Of a DNA stretch of 64,000 bases, positions 10,230 through 22,683 are shown in pieces. Source of the stretch: Pseudophaeomoniella oleicola. Lineage: Eukaryota > Ascomycota > Eurotiomycetes > Phaeomoniellales > Phaeomoniellaceae. The stretch is taken from NCBI GenBank assembly GCA_003868215.1, contig QWDQ01000021.1, forward strand, positions 124,001-188,000, written 5' to 3'. The position numbers were made by a program, and so were the translations under genes. Each line of letters begins with the position of its first letter. Within the stretch, counting starts at the first letter, position 1. The notes under the pieces were generated by a model. That model searched no databases. It was not told the origin of the DNA and saw nothing but the letters and a program-made list of their open reading frames with translations.

Positions 10230-11790
10230 CTACAACCCCGTATTAAGGGGTTTCTGACTCTCCCGACTCATCGGTGCTTCTTCTTCTTCTTCTCCTTCTC
10301 CTTGTGCATCTGCTTCGTGTCTAATACCGTGGCTTCTGTACGACGATCCGTCAGAGACATAGGGTTCGTGATTCACAGCAGCAGAAGGAGGAGGAGGAGG
10401 AGGAGGAGGAGGAGAAGAGAATTTCATCGCGTCGGAATTGGTTTTGGTGGGAGTGTTCAAGTCTCGCATTTCGTATCCGAGCTGAGTGGTAGCGCCGCCT
10501 CCGCCGTTTCTGATGGTCGTTGTAGAATGAGGATCGTCGGTGAAGGCTTGTTCTTCGTCGTGGATTCTGGTACTTGTCGGGCTTTGAGTGTCATAATCAT
10601 GGTTGTCCTCCTCCGCTGTCGCAGTCCATCCGCCACTTTGTCCGACGCCGAGCCACCATCCCCTCCGTCGAGGTGGCCATGCAAACCCAGCGGCACCGGT
10701 CCCACCGCTGTCGTCGGCGCCGTCGATCGGGGTTTGGTAGAATCGGAAGCCGAGGACGGCGAAGAAGATGCCGATCACGGAACCGGAGATGATGTCGAAG
10801 CCGTGGTGTCGGTTGTCGTACCAGCGGGATGCGGTGATGAAGAGCGCTGTGATCGTCGGGGCGGAGACGGGGATTAAGGTCCACAGGGGTGGCATTGCTG
10901 CGGTTTTCGCAAAGTCGAGCGAAACTGTCCCTTGGTGCATGTGACTGTTGTGATTGTGCTGCTGCTGCTGCGGCTGGCGATGATGATGAGATGTAACGTA
11001 AGGTATAGAGACACGCAATTTCGCGGCAAGCCAAAGGGACAGATAGAGGAGACCAGCGAAAGAAAAGGAGCTGTGCCCAGAAGGAAAGGAAGCGAATCCA
11101 TCATGCAGGACGTGCAAATCGGTATTCTGACATATCGTATTATCCACGATTATTGGAGCAAGGTCGAGTTGTTGTGACAGACCACCGACGATGTATTGTG
11201 AGATGTTGCTCAGGTCCGGATCACATCTCGCAATCAAATCCGGCCTGGGCTTGCCGTACAGGTCTTTCAAAAAGGTCGTCAGCGTATACGCTCCGGCGAG
11301 CGCAAGTCCAAGACCCATCCATCCGACATTCCACTCCCAGAGTTTGATACGCCACATGCTTGCTGCGGACCTACGGGGTTGGCTACCAAGGAAAGAAGCT
11401 GCTCCCGGCCCCGGGATCAACAGGATGCAGAAGAGGACGATGACCACACCAGGAACCACGAGGGAAACTACTGTGAGCACGGCGACGGTGACGGTATCCG
11501 GACGCATGGGCAAGGAAATGGTGGGGTCGTAAAGGGAGAAAGGATGCATGTTGTTGGTGACTTTAGAAAGACCGCCCCCAATTGCTGCTATTCCTCTAGT
11601 GGGGAGATCAAGAGAATGTTAGCTTCATCCCATCGAAGGAGGTAACAGAAGAGGATCAGGCGGAAGGGGCTGGGAAGCTCTGTACGAACATTATTATGAT
11701 CCAATCTATTACATATGAAATGATAAGACGTTTTGGAACACGTGAAGAGAGTCGAACGAGCCCGGCGGCCGTCCTGCCTGGAGACACCAT
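10230..11790 (-). CDS. PAP2-family lipid phosphate phosphatase
   Basis: Two exons on the minus strand, 11690-11790 and 10230-11595 (488 residues). The first exon supplies the N-terminal helix RVPKRLIISYVIDWIIII, joined through a GTTCGT donor and a GCTAAC...CACTAG acceptor to GIAAIGGGLSKV. The three PAP2 motifs are present: KDLYGKPRP (about 144-152), FPSGHS (204-209) and SRWYDNRHHGFD (290-301), with the catalytic His of motifs 2 and 3. About six membrane helices are predicted by eye. Relatives (Dpp1/Lpp1) remove phosphate from diacylglycerol pyrophosphate, phosphatidate and lysophosphatidate in internal membranes. A His/Gln-rich insert lies between motifs 2 and 3, and the long C-terminal tail is low-complexity, with a poly-Pro run coded by a GGA-type microsatellite at 10387-10412. 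The exact start Met is the first in-frame ATG and is likely, not certain. Confidence 0.93.
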
Positions 11791-13403
11791 CGTTGTGTGT
11801 CGGTAATGGCAACGATATATGTTTCTGTTGACTTCACGCAGCAAGAGAGAATGTACCCTCGTTGTCCTCCCTCTCTGCAGATGCAGGCTTATGTACGTGG
11901 ATGACCAAGAGATAGAACCCTTCGCGCACGTAGTATGTGTCGGTTCTTGTGTTCCTTTGCAAACGCAGGAAGCCTCTTAGAACCTCCCGTCAATTCTGAC
12001 TTCAGTCCTCTTTTCTCGATGTTCTGTATGACCGGGAGCGGATCCAATGAAGGCACCCAAAGACCAGTAATAGCAGTATACCCAATTAATTATGATTGCT
12101 TTTTCTTCGAGCCTCACCAGTAGCGAAACAATTAAGGAAACCAAAGGTAAAGAAAAACGGAAAGGAAAAAGACATGGCACACATTGGTCGTTGAGAGTTA
12201 TCAAGGGAGAAGAGGAAGATGAAAAAAAAAAAAAAAGAAGCACGAGGCAGATTCCCTCATCGAGAATACATCCATCGCGTCGTATCCAGCCAAGTACCTA
12301 CGTAGTAAGCCAAGTGGCCAAGCGTGGCTGTACCAGAAAAGTCTCATTTTTTGTTTACGTTAACTTACGTTCTCAGTCAACATCAAGACCAAATCAATCC
12401 ATTGCGTCTATGAACGGATGATGAGAGCAAACATTTTCTCTTTTCTTGGGATTGTTGACATGGTTCTGCTCTTTGGGAAAAGGAAGACTTCACCTCTCGA
12501 TATACACGGTTAAGACTTCACAGCCATAGACTCGGCAATGCCCGGAATCCTGCCGTAATACCTAGGAAGGGAAAGGAAAGGAAAGGCAGACTGACGGCGA
12601 CTTATGCTATGTCCAATAGGTTTTAAATCACACGGATGTTGTATTCCTCATAATATAATGACCACTAATCTTCCTGCCTGAAACTGAGCCTTGCTCAAAT
12701 CGTAAAAACTACACTGAACGAATCCTCTTGAACAAGGTATCCTTGTTCTTCACAAACATCTAAGTATTCGAGAAGAAGTCTTCTGGTTGTAAATTGTAAT
12801 GTTCCACCATCGGCATATCTAAGACAGGCAGCCATGTGAACGGATATACATAGAAGAGTCTGGAAACGGGATCACCGTCAAGGCGGCCTCTGTGCAACCC
12901 TGGTTTTCCGGGGACGCCTAGAACCTCATATAGAGACAGAGGCTGTTGTCGGTGATTTCCCTTCACAGTCCTGGGGTCATTGCCCTGGAATCATCTCTTC
13001 ATCTTCCCATTCCCAGGACTGAATGCTCGCAAGTGGAGAGAGCCATGGTGGCAGCTTCGACTTCCTCCTCGTGTTGTATTATTGAGAAAGCGTCTGCACT
13101 GTCCGCTTCTGTTAATGATGAATCGAGTCTCCTTCATTCCAAGCATAAAACCCCACGATCTTCGTATGAGATTGTGTCCAGCCAATTGATTCTGCGACAT
13201 GTAGCATGCACCACCTTCAGAATCGATCAGTTATCTCATATTGAGGCCAGGAAGCACACTCTGTGCTCACTATTGCCCACCACGCTCGGCATTCCAACTT
13301 GCAGAGGATCTGCTTGATGGCTGACAATGACAATGCAGGTCTTGCCGGTCGGTGTCAATAGTCATGCAGTTGTAGCCAGGCATCCGATACGCTGTTCAAC
13401 ACT
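11791..13403. other. Gene-poor region, 1.6 kb
   Basis: Upstream of the lipid phosphatase and downstream of the glutaredoxin. It has a purine run near 12220-12240 and a GGAAAG repeat at about 12568-12585. A 68-codon minus-strand frame at 12760-12966 has a somewhat protein-like C-terminal part (FYVYPFTWLPVL) but no ATG start, no splice partner that I could find and no known motif. No gene is called. Confidence 0.4.
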
Positions 13404-14600
13404 TTAGCTACCCTTGGGAATGTTCAAGCCTTCCTTCTTCTTCTCAACTTGTGTTATTCGTTTCCCGCCCAGACTCTTGATGGTTTCGGCCAGAACGCCG
13501 TTGCGATCCATCTCCGCAACATCGTCGCTTCCACCGATACTTCTGCCGTTGACAAGGATATTAGGGACAGTCGATCGTCCAGTATTCTCGGCCAACAGAT
13601 TCTGAAGACGTCTACCCAGAGGAAGAACTTCGTCGTCAGGATGGGAGAATTTCTTCGGCATGTTCGCGTCTGACTCGATCGTTTCTTCCGTCAACAGATC
13701 AAGCTCAACCACGTAGGGGGCGGGAGAGATGGAGTAAGTTTCCAGTAGCAACGTCTTGGCACGTCGCGAGTAAGGGCAATAGGACTTTGAGAATATAATA
13801 ACTAGGTGCGAATCAGTATTGATCATGATTGGCGCAGACGTAGGCAGAAGGCTTGAATCGGCGATGCCACAGTTGATAATGCGCGTCAAGACAAGGCCTG
13901 GGTGGAAGATCAGTCACATGGGGTCAAGACTTACTTGGGCTTCTTTTGAGAATGGCGTTCAGCTCTTCCTCAGCCCCTGCATCCTTGCCCTTGCCGCTCC
14001 CTTCATCATCGGCGTGTGCCTTCGACTGTTTGTCTTCGGTGCCGAGAACCCTCTCGGAGCCAGCGACCCCGTTCTCTAACTTCATCTTCTTCCTTCCCGC
14101 GATGCTCTTTTCCTCCTCAGCGTCCTCGGGATATTTATATTTCCGCTCCTTGCCCACTTCGACAGGAGACTTCCCCAGAGCAGCATAGGCATCGTCTGAT
14201 CCACTGGACGACTTCGACCCACGGCTGCGCGCCCCCTCTTCCGGGTCTTTCTGGACAGTATCCCCGGTTATAGGGTCAAGTGCCACCTTTTCTGGCACAC
14301 TGGCACTGTCGGCTTTTGCTTCACCACGCGCATCTGGAACCGAGGCATGTATATCTGAATCTTTGGCATTACGACCCTTTGCAGCGTCCAACGCGGTCAC
14401 TGTTTTCTGGTAGAAATCGGCATCACGATGTCTCCTAGCATCTCCCTGTGGCAGAGATCAGCAACTCTCATTCTGGACCCTACACAAGGACAGAGTCGCT
14501 GCCATGTGACAGGAGTACTACTCACCGTATAGAAAAGCACTAATATGACAGCAAACACCACTGTAAGTGTAAGAACTTTGACTCTGCGCGTGGAGATCAT
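13404..14600 (-). CDS. Membrane-anchored glutaredoxin (Grx6/Grx7-like)
   Basis: Three exons on the minus strand: 14526-14600, 13935-14445 and 13404-13801, coding for 327 residues. The first exon is almost entirely a signal anchor (basic MISTRRVK then about 17 hydrophobic residues). A long, charged, disordered spacer follows (residues 26-195, rich in Lys, Glu, Ser, Gly). The glutaredoxin domain starts at IIIFSKSYCPYSRRAKTLL with the redox motif CPYS (Cys204), followed by the glutathione-binding TVPNILVNGRSIGGSDDV. This layout matches yeast Grx6/Grx7, single-pass glutaredoxins of the ER and Golgi lumen. It probably acts in thiol redox control of the early secretory pathway. The frame that starts nearest the domain on this strand uses intron sequence; the spliced model is supported by GTGAGT and GTAAGT donors. 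Confidence 0.9.
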
Positions 14601-16865
14601 CGTAGCATGTGAAGTGAATGATGGACAGCGTTAGCTGATAGGAGGCTTGAGGAAACAAACACAATGGCCCTTTGTCGAGAGGGCGACAGTGTCAGGTGAA
14701 ACAGTGGATAAGTGCACGGTCCAGCAACAGCAGCTTCAGTTCTTGTAGGACCTTATTAATGTACCGTAGTAGAGTAGATTGCCAACGGTGTCACAAGCCT
14801 CGTCTTGGTTTCGCCGCCTACTACGTAGTACGTGGTACTCCGCGACACTGGAACGACGTTGTCTGTCGATCGCCTGACGATCGTTGTAGCAGCAAACGGG
14901 GAAGGGGTGGGAACCGATATCTGGATTGGGGCTGCAGGGCACTAGGTAACCGATATACAATAAAAAGGAAGAGCAAATGAAGAATCAAAATGAATCACAG
15001 ATGAAAACGAAAGAATAAATTTATGAAGCAGTTCTGATACTCAGGGGATAAAGAAAGAGCAAAGAGATGAGTGAACAGCAAAAGGCGATGATGGATGGAT
15101 GGACTCATTATAGGTGATCAAATAACATACCACGAACACCTTTAAACAGAGTTCGATATAACCCCTTTGCCCCCCCTCACATGCCACTTTACCGGTGAAG
15201 AACAGACCAATGTGCCCTCTTTCCGCAATGGAATTTTTCAAAAAGGCCATCTCATGCGTCCTTTGTTCATAGTCTTCAGAGCGAGCCGCGTTGTAGCATT
15301 CGTGGTGCTCAGTCTGTAATAATGATTAAAAGATCCCAAATCAAGCCGTGTTCTGTTGTACCGCATATAGGTCTATCCAATGTACATACACCAATTAATA
15401 TGGACTACTTCTACCTGCTGGATACTTAGGTGCCTTAGGTGTACCTTACCTTAGGTACCGTAGCTACCGTAGCTACCGAGATCCTTAGCATCTACCCGTG
15501 ACGTGACCGGTTTGACAAGAGAGATGATTATGAATGTCAAATAGGACATGCTCAACAGGTACTCAGTGCCTAGATACATATTACATACCTACCTAAAGGT
15601 GCCTAAGGTACTGTACTATGTCCCTTATGTACCTACCTAGGTAAGTAGGTACTTAGGGATTAAGGGATTAAGCAGTTCCACCCCGCAACGTCCCCTTGCT
15701 ACTACCTACCTACCCACCTAGGTATGTACTACGTAGTAAGAAGCATCACAGCCACGCCTTTCTTCCTCTTCCCCTTCCCCTTCCCGTTCCGTGTCATTGG
15801 TTTATTCCCCTTGCAGATGGAATGCCTACACAGTAATTGCACTGATGATCCTCATCTTTTCGAACATTGCTCAAACCCGGGTTTCCCAAGGCAAATGTCT
15901 CGTTATTCACCTCCCTCGGAGGAATCTGCTACCACTCGGAGACATTAGTTTTTACCCAGGTTTTGCTTGGGGAGATGGGTAAAAACTAATATTCCCTGGT
16001 TGTATGAGCTCAGCCTATCAACCACATCTCGAACCGTATCTCAGCTATTCCATTTCCACGGGTTTCCTGTTAAGTGTAAACTTAGATCTGACAGTACACA
16101 ACGCCATAGAATGGTCCTACAGTAACAAGATCAATGATTGACCAGACCATCTCGCCATCTGAGAAAGAAGCTTCCGGGATTGTCCGTCTTCCACTTCCAA
16201 GAGGATCCATAACTTCTCCCCCCTCCGAAATTGATTGCGTTAGCTTGCGCGGGATCTTGCAGATTGTCAAGTATGGGAATCGATCGGCACAACGATGAAC
16301 TTAACGGCGACGTTCTGATCATGCCCTGCCATAGTTGGAAAACATACGCCCTGGAGGGACGACGATATCAACGTGTCTTGAGATGAGAACGTTGTCATGA
16401 AGACCTGCGGCTGCTTGTGTTTGTACTTTTGAGCCTTGTTAATATCATCTGGCCGTGAGCAACATCCAACTTCAGAATCTCAGGACTGACGCTCTCCGCG
16501 TACGAAAAGACCAATAGTGGCTTCAAAGATGGTAAATAACACACTTGCATTGAATAGCAACTAGATTTTAGCAATTAATCGACTTGAAAACCCGGTATGC
16601 CCTGTTCTGTCTTCCAGCGGCATCTTTCTCACCGGTAACAACCATCATACGCTCGTCAGCCGAATGCCGTGCCTGTGCGGGGAATATGAAACGTCCTCCA
16701 AAGTGCTAATGCTATGATCGAGCGAAAGAGTCAGGAATGAAAAGCACGAAATAGAACTATTGGTACATGTAGTCGTCAACGCTTCAAGGGGAAATGAACA
16801 CAACCGCAGAAGTGAAAAGGATAGCAAAAACACCAAATATTGTACAGGAGAAAATTCTTCAGGAA
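14601..16865. repeat. Gene-poor region with TACCTA-type palindromic repeats
   Basis: 2.3 kb without a supported gene, between the glutaredoxin and the Zn2Cys6 gene. The part from about 15420 to 15740 is dense in short units of the form TACCTA, AGGTAC, CCTAGGTA and GTAGCTACC, on both strands because the units are self-complementary. The exact 12-base palindrome TACTACGTAGTA occurs at 14819-14830 and 15727-15738. A separate hairpin lies at 15944-15990. The regions on either side are unremarkable. Confidence 0.6.
15944..15990. repeat. Perfect 15-bp inverted repeat (hairpin)
   Basis: The arm ATTAGTTTTTACCCA at 15944-15958 is repeated exactly in reverse complement at 15976-15990, with a 17-base loop. 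It lies in a noncoding region more than 850 bases from the nearest gene. It may be the end of a very small inverted-repeat element or a structured transcript; no target-site duplication is evident. Confidence 0.7.
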
Positions 16866-18792
16866 TCAGCCATGCCAGCTTCGAACAGCCATTCTACAGA
16901 TTGCCTTCATGACCATGCTAGAGGCCCTCGTCGCCTGGGATTCGACAAATCCCCTAGCAACGTAGTACGCATTCCTTTCACTCTCTGTGTTGGGTCCGCT
17001 GCCCGGATACTTGTCACCAAAAAACTTGCACATCGCGATGCTGTAAATGATATCCCTGTTCTCGTAGCCGTCAAGGACGTAACGCATGCGACGTAGATGG
17101 TCCTCAGAGATCTCGTGAGATTCTAGGTCCGCCGAGGTCACGTTCGCAGTTACCGTTACGAGCTGGCCGAGGTTGAACCAAAATTCCAGTTCTCTTTCTT
17201 TCAGTTGTTCCTCGATTGGTAGCTCTTGCATTTGTGGTAATTGATACACTGCGCTCGGATGAAGGGGGTTCTGTGTGAGGTCTTCGCCCGTAAGCAGCCC
17301 TTGTAGGACATCAACGCGTGCTGCAGCCAAGGCGACATCATCCCAAGCATCGTAAATAGGACCGGTAGCTTCGGCGAGAAGACGAGGGGTCTGGAACAGT
17401 CTCCAGACCAGGCGCGCCTCCTGGCTAGGGGAAGCGGGGTTGCTGTGATGAGAACTATCGGAAATCGTAGTGAAAAAGTTTGCCATCTCCCACTCGAGAT
17501 GGTCGTCGCCATGGGTACCAAAAATGCTATCTGTCCCTCGGTAGCCTCTATACCAGGTGGTTTCCAGCATTTGGTCAAGCCCAGGACCGAGGTTCTTAGA
17601 CCAAAAGCTGTAAATAGTGGACCGAAAATGAGGTGAAATTACTTGAAGTGGTGGTACAGGGGGTGGTTCATAACCGTTAATTGCCAGCAGCTTCGAGATG
17701 CCGGGATGCATAGCTACATGGCCAGAAATGTTAGTCAGTTTCCGTAAAAGCCGCAAATTTGAGCAAAATAGGCATGGATGGATCAACGTGCGGCTTCAGT
17801 GTTGTTCCAATAGAGAGCAACACCCGGAGTGCGCATCATCATTCGGACCTTAGAGAGGGAAACCTTGAAAACAGGTCGTTCAACGAACCTTTGTCGGTAG
17901 ATGTAGCAGCCACAGGCGCACTTGCGTCGGACGAGACCTCTGGCAAAGGATAGTCTATTGGAGGGGCGCTTCTTGAACGGTCAAACTCGGATCGAGACGG
18001 GGTAGTAAATACTGACTGACCCTGAGTATATGGAGGATAACTTGGGCCGGCAAGAGAAGGACCTGCAGTAGTTGAAGAGGACTGGCTTGACACGGAAGAT
18101 GGTGGTTGGACAGCTCCAGGATTCTGCTGAGCTTTGAAGATCGGGTCATAGCCAGCGCATTCCCGTTTGCTCTTTTGACAGTTTCTGCATGTCGGGTGAC
18201 CTTCGTCACACTGTGAAGGTATTAGTGAGTGGAAACGGATACCAAAAAAATCACCCCGCGAACAAGATGAAGCACATAATGATCGTAGACCTGATAGAAG
18301 TTTTGTCGAAGACCAGGTATGCAAAGTGATGACCTTCAGCTCTAACCTCCCGCATAGCTCGCTTATACCCATTTCCCGGAGCACACCCAGAAATAAGCGA
18401 GCCTAACATTTTCATTCGCGAAATAGGGAGCCGAAGTAAAAACTCAACGTCTGAACATGAGAAAAAAGAAAATGTTCACCTTTATACGTCGTTTTCGACA
18501 TGTCAGGCACCCGGTCTTGGTTCTCCGCTTGACCTCCTTCTTGTGTCTCCCAGCTTGGAGAACTCTCCCAGCGTCCCCCATAGGTAACGGATACCTCATC
18601 ATAGGATGACTAGGGTTATAGGCCGATGGATCATAAGGCCCGGCTGGGTGCGCGATCTGTCCTGGATAGTACTGTGGTTGTGCACTCATGGGATGAGCTA
18701 TATGAGTCGGCATGGGAGTATATCCGGCGCCGATCGGTGCCCCGCCATATGTCGGAGCCGCAGATGTGGGAGGTGGTTGGAAAGCATTCTGT

Positions 18793-18824
<32 letters not shown>

Positions 18825-19100
18825 GCGCGGGTCGATCGAACGTAGGGGGGGCAGATTCAACGGCGCTGTCGATACCGGAGGCCCTTGCGGTTGAGCTCGA
18901 TACTGTGGTTCAGTAGAATACGTATACTGCGGCTGAGGGTACTGAGGTTGCGACCATGATCCTTGAATCTCAGGATTCGCTGGCGGGTACCGGTAGGAGG
19001 ACATCGGGGAGAAAGCGAGAGCCTTTGCAGAGGAATGCGAAGTCGGCGGCGGCGTGGGAGGAGTATTATGGTGAATCTCTATCATATTGATCAGGCCCAT
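16866..19100 (-). CDS. Zn2Cys6 transcription factor with fungal-specific domain
   Basis: Minus strand. Exon 1 (18480-19100) gives a Pro/Gln/Tyr-rich N terminus with an uninterrupted run of 12 Gln coded by CAG/CAA, and ends at CLTCRKRRIK. Exon 2 begins at 18210 with CDEGHPTCRNCQKSKREC, so the zinc cluster (Cys198, 201, 208, 215, 218, 225) is cut by a 269-base intron just before its third Cys. A last exon starts at 17713 (MHPGISKLL) and runs to 16866; it carries the helical regulatory region with TIYSFWSKNLGPGLDQML. How exon 2 joins it is not settled: one option ends exon 2 near 17887 and goes directly to 17713; another adds a middle exon (about 17732-17849) reading VRMMMRTPGVALYWNNTEAA. The protein is a nuclear DNA-binding regulator expected to recognise CGG half-sites. 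Targets are unknown. The start could be Met1 or Met6. Confidence 0.88.
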
Positions 19101-22100
19101 CTAGGCGATCGACCTGGCAGACCTCATATGGGGACAACCCAGCTTCGGGAGGGGGCCAGGGGAAGATTTAATGGGCGTGTCCCGACCTGGATGAACTATC
19201 ATGCACCATTATGGAGAGATGGGAGATTTTCCAAGGAGAGCGAGCTGCTGGTGAAATCAGCGAGAGAGATACGCGACCTACAACGATTCAATTGTGCAAG
19301 ATTAAGTGGGATTGTTGGAGCAGGGGTGGTGCTGTCTCAACGTGGCTAAAGGCCATTGACCAGAGAGGACGAACGGTCAGGCGGTTGCACTGTTGACTAC
19401 TAACGTCCGTTATGGGCTTGTCAGATGCCTGTGCGTCTAAGCGAGGTCGACGCTAAGTTTAATGAGGAGTTTATGCATGGTATCACGGCCAGCCTGGCCG
19501 TTTCGTGGTCTTTTCCTGTTTTTTCCTTTCCCTTTTTTTTTTCTTTTCCCGTGCTGCTGAGTCACGAGAGTAAGGGCATACTATAGTCAGCCTAGAGCCC
19601 ATTCCATGTGGGAGAGCATCGAGTCAATCATGACAGCAGCGCGTAGGATATTGGGAAAGTTGTGATGGGGTTGGCACGACGTACTTTTGGACGAATACAG
19701 CAGAGTAGGGGAACATATGCAACTATCATCCTCCGTCCATTTTCATGCTGAGTGGAGACATAAGCGCCACCTTTGCGATGTCAAAATTTCCGGTGTGTGT
19801 GCACCAAGACCATCCAGCACCGGGAGAGTCTAAGATAGCTTCAACTAATGCTTAGGCTGCGTTATAAATGCACCCAAAATATATTAACAGACATCCTCTT
19901 GCAGCGTGGCACCGTACAGTATCATGAATGTAATGTAATAATGAACTGTAGTACACAAGGTAAACGATGCCCGGGTCTACGCTCTACTACAGCACCAGGC
20001 AAGCTGGCGTGGATACTTGACCATCCTACCTGGTGAGCCGGTCCGCGGATAAGGAACGAGTTCAAGGCCATAGGAGGAATACCCATCGTAGAAGCGCCTT
20101 ATCAAGAACGACATATTTCTGACTACCTACCCTAGGTACAGAAGTACTTCGTACAACCAGACTGAACCCCTGTTGTGCGATAACAGTTACGTCGTATTGC
20201 TCTTTTCACTCCCTAGAGCGACGGTCAGCCCTTGCTGGTGACTGATAGCATGGCTTTCACTTCCTTTCCACCATTGAGCCGCATGCCGTTGCTCTGTTTT
20301 CTTTGCACTACTCCTCAGGTCCACAGCTAATTTATCCAGCAATCAGGAAGAGGCAATGGCCTGGGGACGCCCCCATCGGAAAAAGAAAAAAAAAAAAAAA
20401 AAAAGGGATACGAGGGGGGGAAAAAAACCACCCTATGTACGTACAGAGCCGTTAGAAAGTGGAATATCGTATTGAGGTTAGAACTGTAATATATGGCAGA
20501 CGTAGTAGACTTTTTGGTAGCAGCATGGAATGCTCTAGGGCGACCTCCTTCCAATTCGACGGTTCCATGGTCGCTTCTTTTGGTCCGAACTTACCTTCCA
20601 CCTGGCGCACTAACATTCTTTAGTCTTTCCGCCGATGAGGTTCCCAATCCCCCCGCCCGCAGCCTACGTTGAAACTTGCATGTGCCTTCAAAACATGTAC
20701 GTAGTGCACTGGATGCCCGGAGTACTAGTTACGGACAGACCCATTTAATCCCAGCGGTGGTCGCATCATCATCTAGACCGGCTCCTTTAGACAATGAAGC
20801 TCCCAGCCGTAGTGCCTTGGTTGTTGGCAATCACCAACACAGGCAAGGAGCGGTAACCCCATGTTGATCAGAGTTGTCACTTCCAGGATACGTTCGATGA
20901 AGGAGGGGGCTCGAGGGGGGAGCGCCATAAGCGATGGTTGGTTACTGAGCCAGCCTCGTGGCTGCAAGGTGCTCTCTGTGCGTTGTGCTTTGGGGGCCGG
21001 GTTGTTTTCGCCACGAGGCGCCCGGTCGTCTCGTCTCGTCTCGCAACAAGGCCGGTGGAGGGGTTGGGTGGGTGCATGGGACCATTGGCGCCAGGCGACA
21101 CGGAGGGAATCAACGTCTAACAGGGGTCCGGCTATTATTGAACACTTCACTTCCCTTAAGGGCAGGGAAGTAAACACGCCTGTGGCCGGCTACAACCGAG
21201 CTCCACTGCTTGTCCAGGGTTACTGCGGGAGCGCCAGGATCATGATCAGTCGGTCCTTCCCAATGCAAGCTGAGACGATGTGAAGATTCGGCAGGACCTT
21301 GGATAAAGATCGCCGTGTTAAGGACAGGGCCGCGTAGAATCGACCTGCGGTCTTGGGAAATTGACGACTTCATGCGTTCTGCAACAATTGCCCATGGACC
21401 TTGATCGAGCAATAGTCAGGATGCCCATTTGGAAGAAACCATACTACGGTATATAGTACTACGTAGTACAGTAATAATGCAAGGTGGCTCGATGGGGTCG
21501 AGGGCCAAGCGACCTTCTCCCCACAGCCACGATGACATATTAATCGGCATGATTATTGATGAAACTATTACTTGTTGGCGCAGACGTATATATATTGAGG
21601 GAAAAGGCCTCGCAAGAGCACAGCCATGAATATAGATTGCACTGGAACTAACATGATTGATTCTGCCTTAAATCAGCAGCATCCAATGTTTTCCTGTGTC
21701 TGTTCCCCTGAAATCACGAGGACCCGATTTTTCTTTACGGCCGTTGTACTACGTACCAGTTGAGGATGACAGCATTTCCTTGATATTTTGGTGTTCTTTG
21801 AATCTTGAAAAATCTGGCGTTTCAACTAGTGCCCGTCCGTGCAAGATTGTGATGTTACGCTCGGTGTCAAGACCACAGCGCTGGGCGTAACTTAGTATAC
21901 AGTGGGTAATTCTGTATATGGATGACACTCACCGCCACAGCCAGGCGTTCTCTGATCGCTCACTGATATTCTCTAATTGTTCGTGTAAATAATCATCGGC
22001 GCAGTACTGTACTGTAGCTACAGTTCTGGTCAACACGGCCTGAATCCTACTAGTTGCTACTTTTCCTGCAGCGGGTCCGGCGGATGGATCCATGCTGTTT

Positions 22101-22683
22101 GACAAAATTGCAAATTGTACCTCCGTACTAGAGCACATGTTTCGGTAGGAAAGTCGGCAGGCACAGAGATCATCATCGCCGAGCCGCTGACACTGGGGAG
22201 ACGGACCAAATGTTCCACAATCTGTTAATGACGGTTTTGAGAGCTTGATGTTCTGGACGCGTAGTCTCTTCCCAGCTGCGCATGAGATCAAGCATTAATT
22301 AGCCAACAGCCCGAGTTTTGGTTCCTCGCGTATGCATGCAACATAAAGATAGAAACTTGCCGTGGTACAAATGAATGTGTACCAAATATGCGATGGACAG
22401 TGGCCTGCATTTGCATTGCATTTATCGAACCCTTTTTTCCCACGTGATGTACCCCTGCACCATACATAGGTACCTATAGGTATACCATGTATCGTTAAGA
22501 CACGTGCGCAAAACATTCCGACACCGGCATTTCAAGCAGAATAATATAGGACTCGTCGAACGACCTGCAACAGGCGCATCCTAGGCTTTCGAGGATTGAC
22601 CAAAAGTTACAAAATAACATATCATGTGATGTTTGGAAGATCATGGTTATCTTCATCGAGCATGTCCTGACGGATGTTTGCTG
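19101..22683. other. Largest gene-poor region, 3.6 kb
   Basis: No gene is supported. It should contain the promoter of the Zn2Cys6 gene at its left end. Notable contents are a T-run at about 19527-19545, an A-run at about 20380-20404, a GC-rich block at about 20860-21120 with several overlapping open frames on both strands, the palindrome TACTACGTAGTA at 21457-21468, and TACCTA-type units near 20135 and 22468. The open frames in the block show no motif I recognise and several lack an ATG. Confidence 0.5.

Noticed and set aside
12760-12966. 68-codon minus-strand frame with FYVYPFTWLPVL
   Set aside because: No ATG start, no matching splice partner found and no recognisable family. It may be a remnant but cannot be supported.
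15640-15675. TTAGGG-like sequence, possible interstitial telomere repeat
   Set aside because: Only ACTTAGGGATTAAGGGATTAAG; the units are not a TTAGGG array and belong to the TACCTA-type block.
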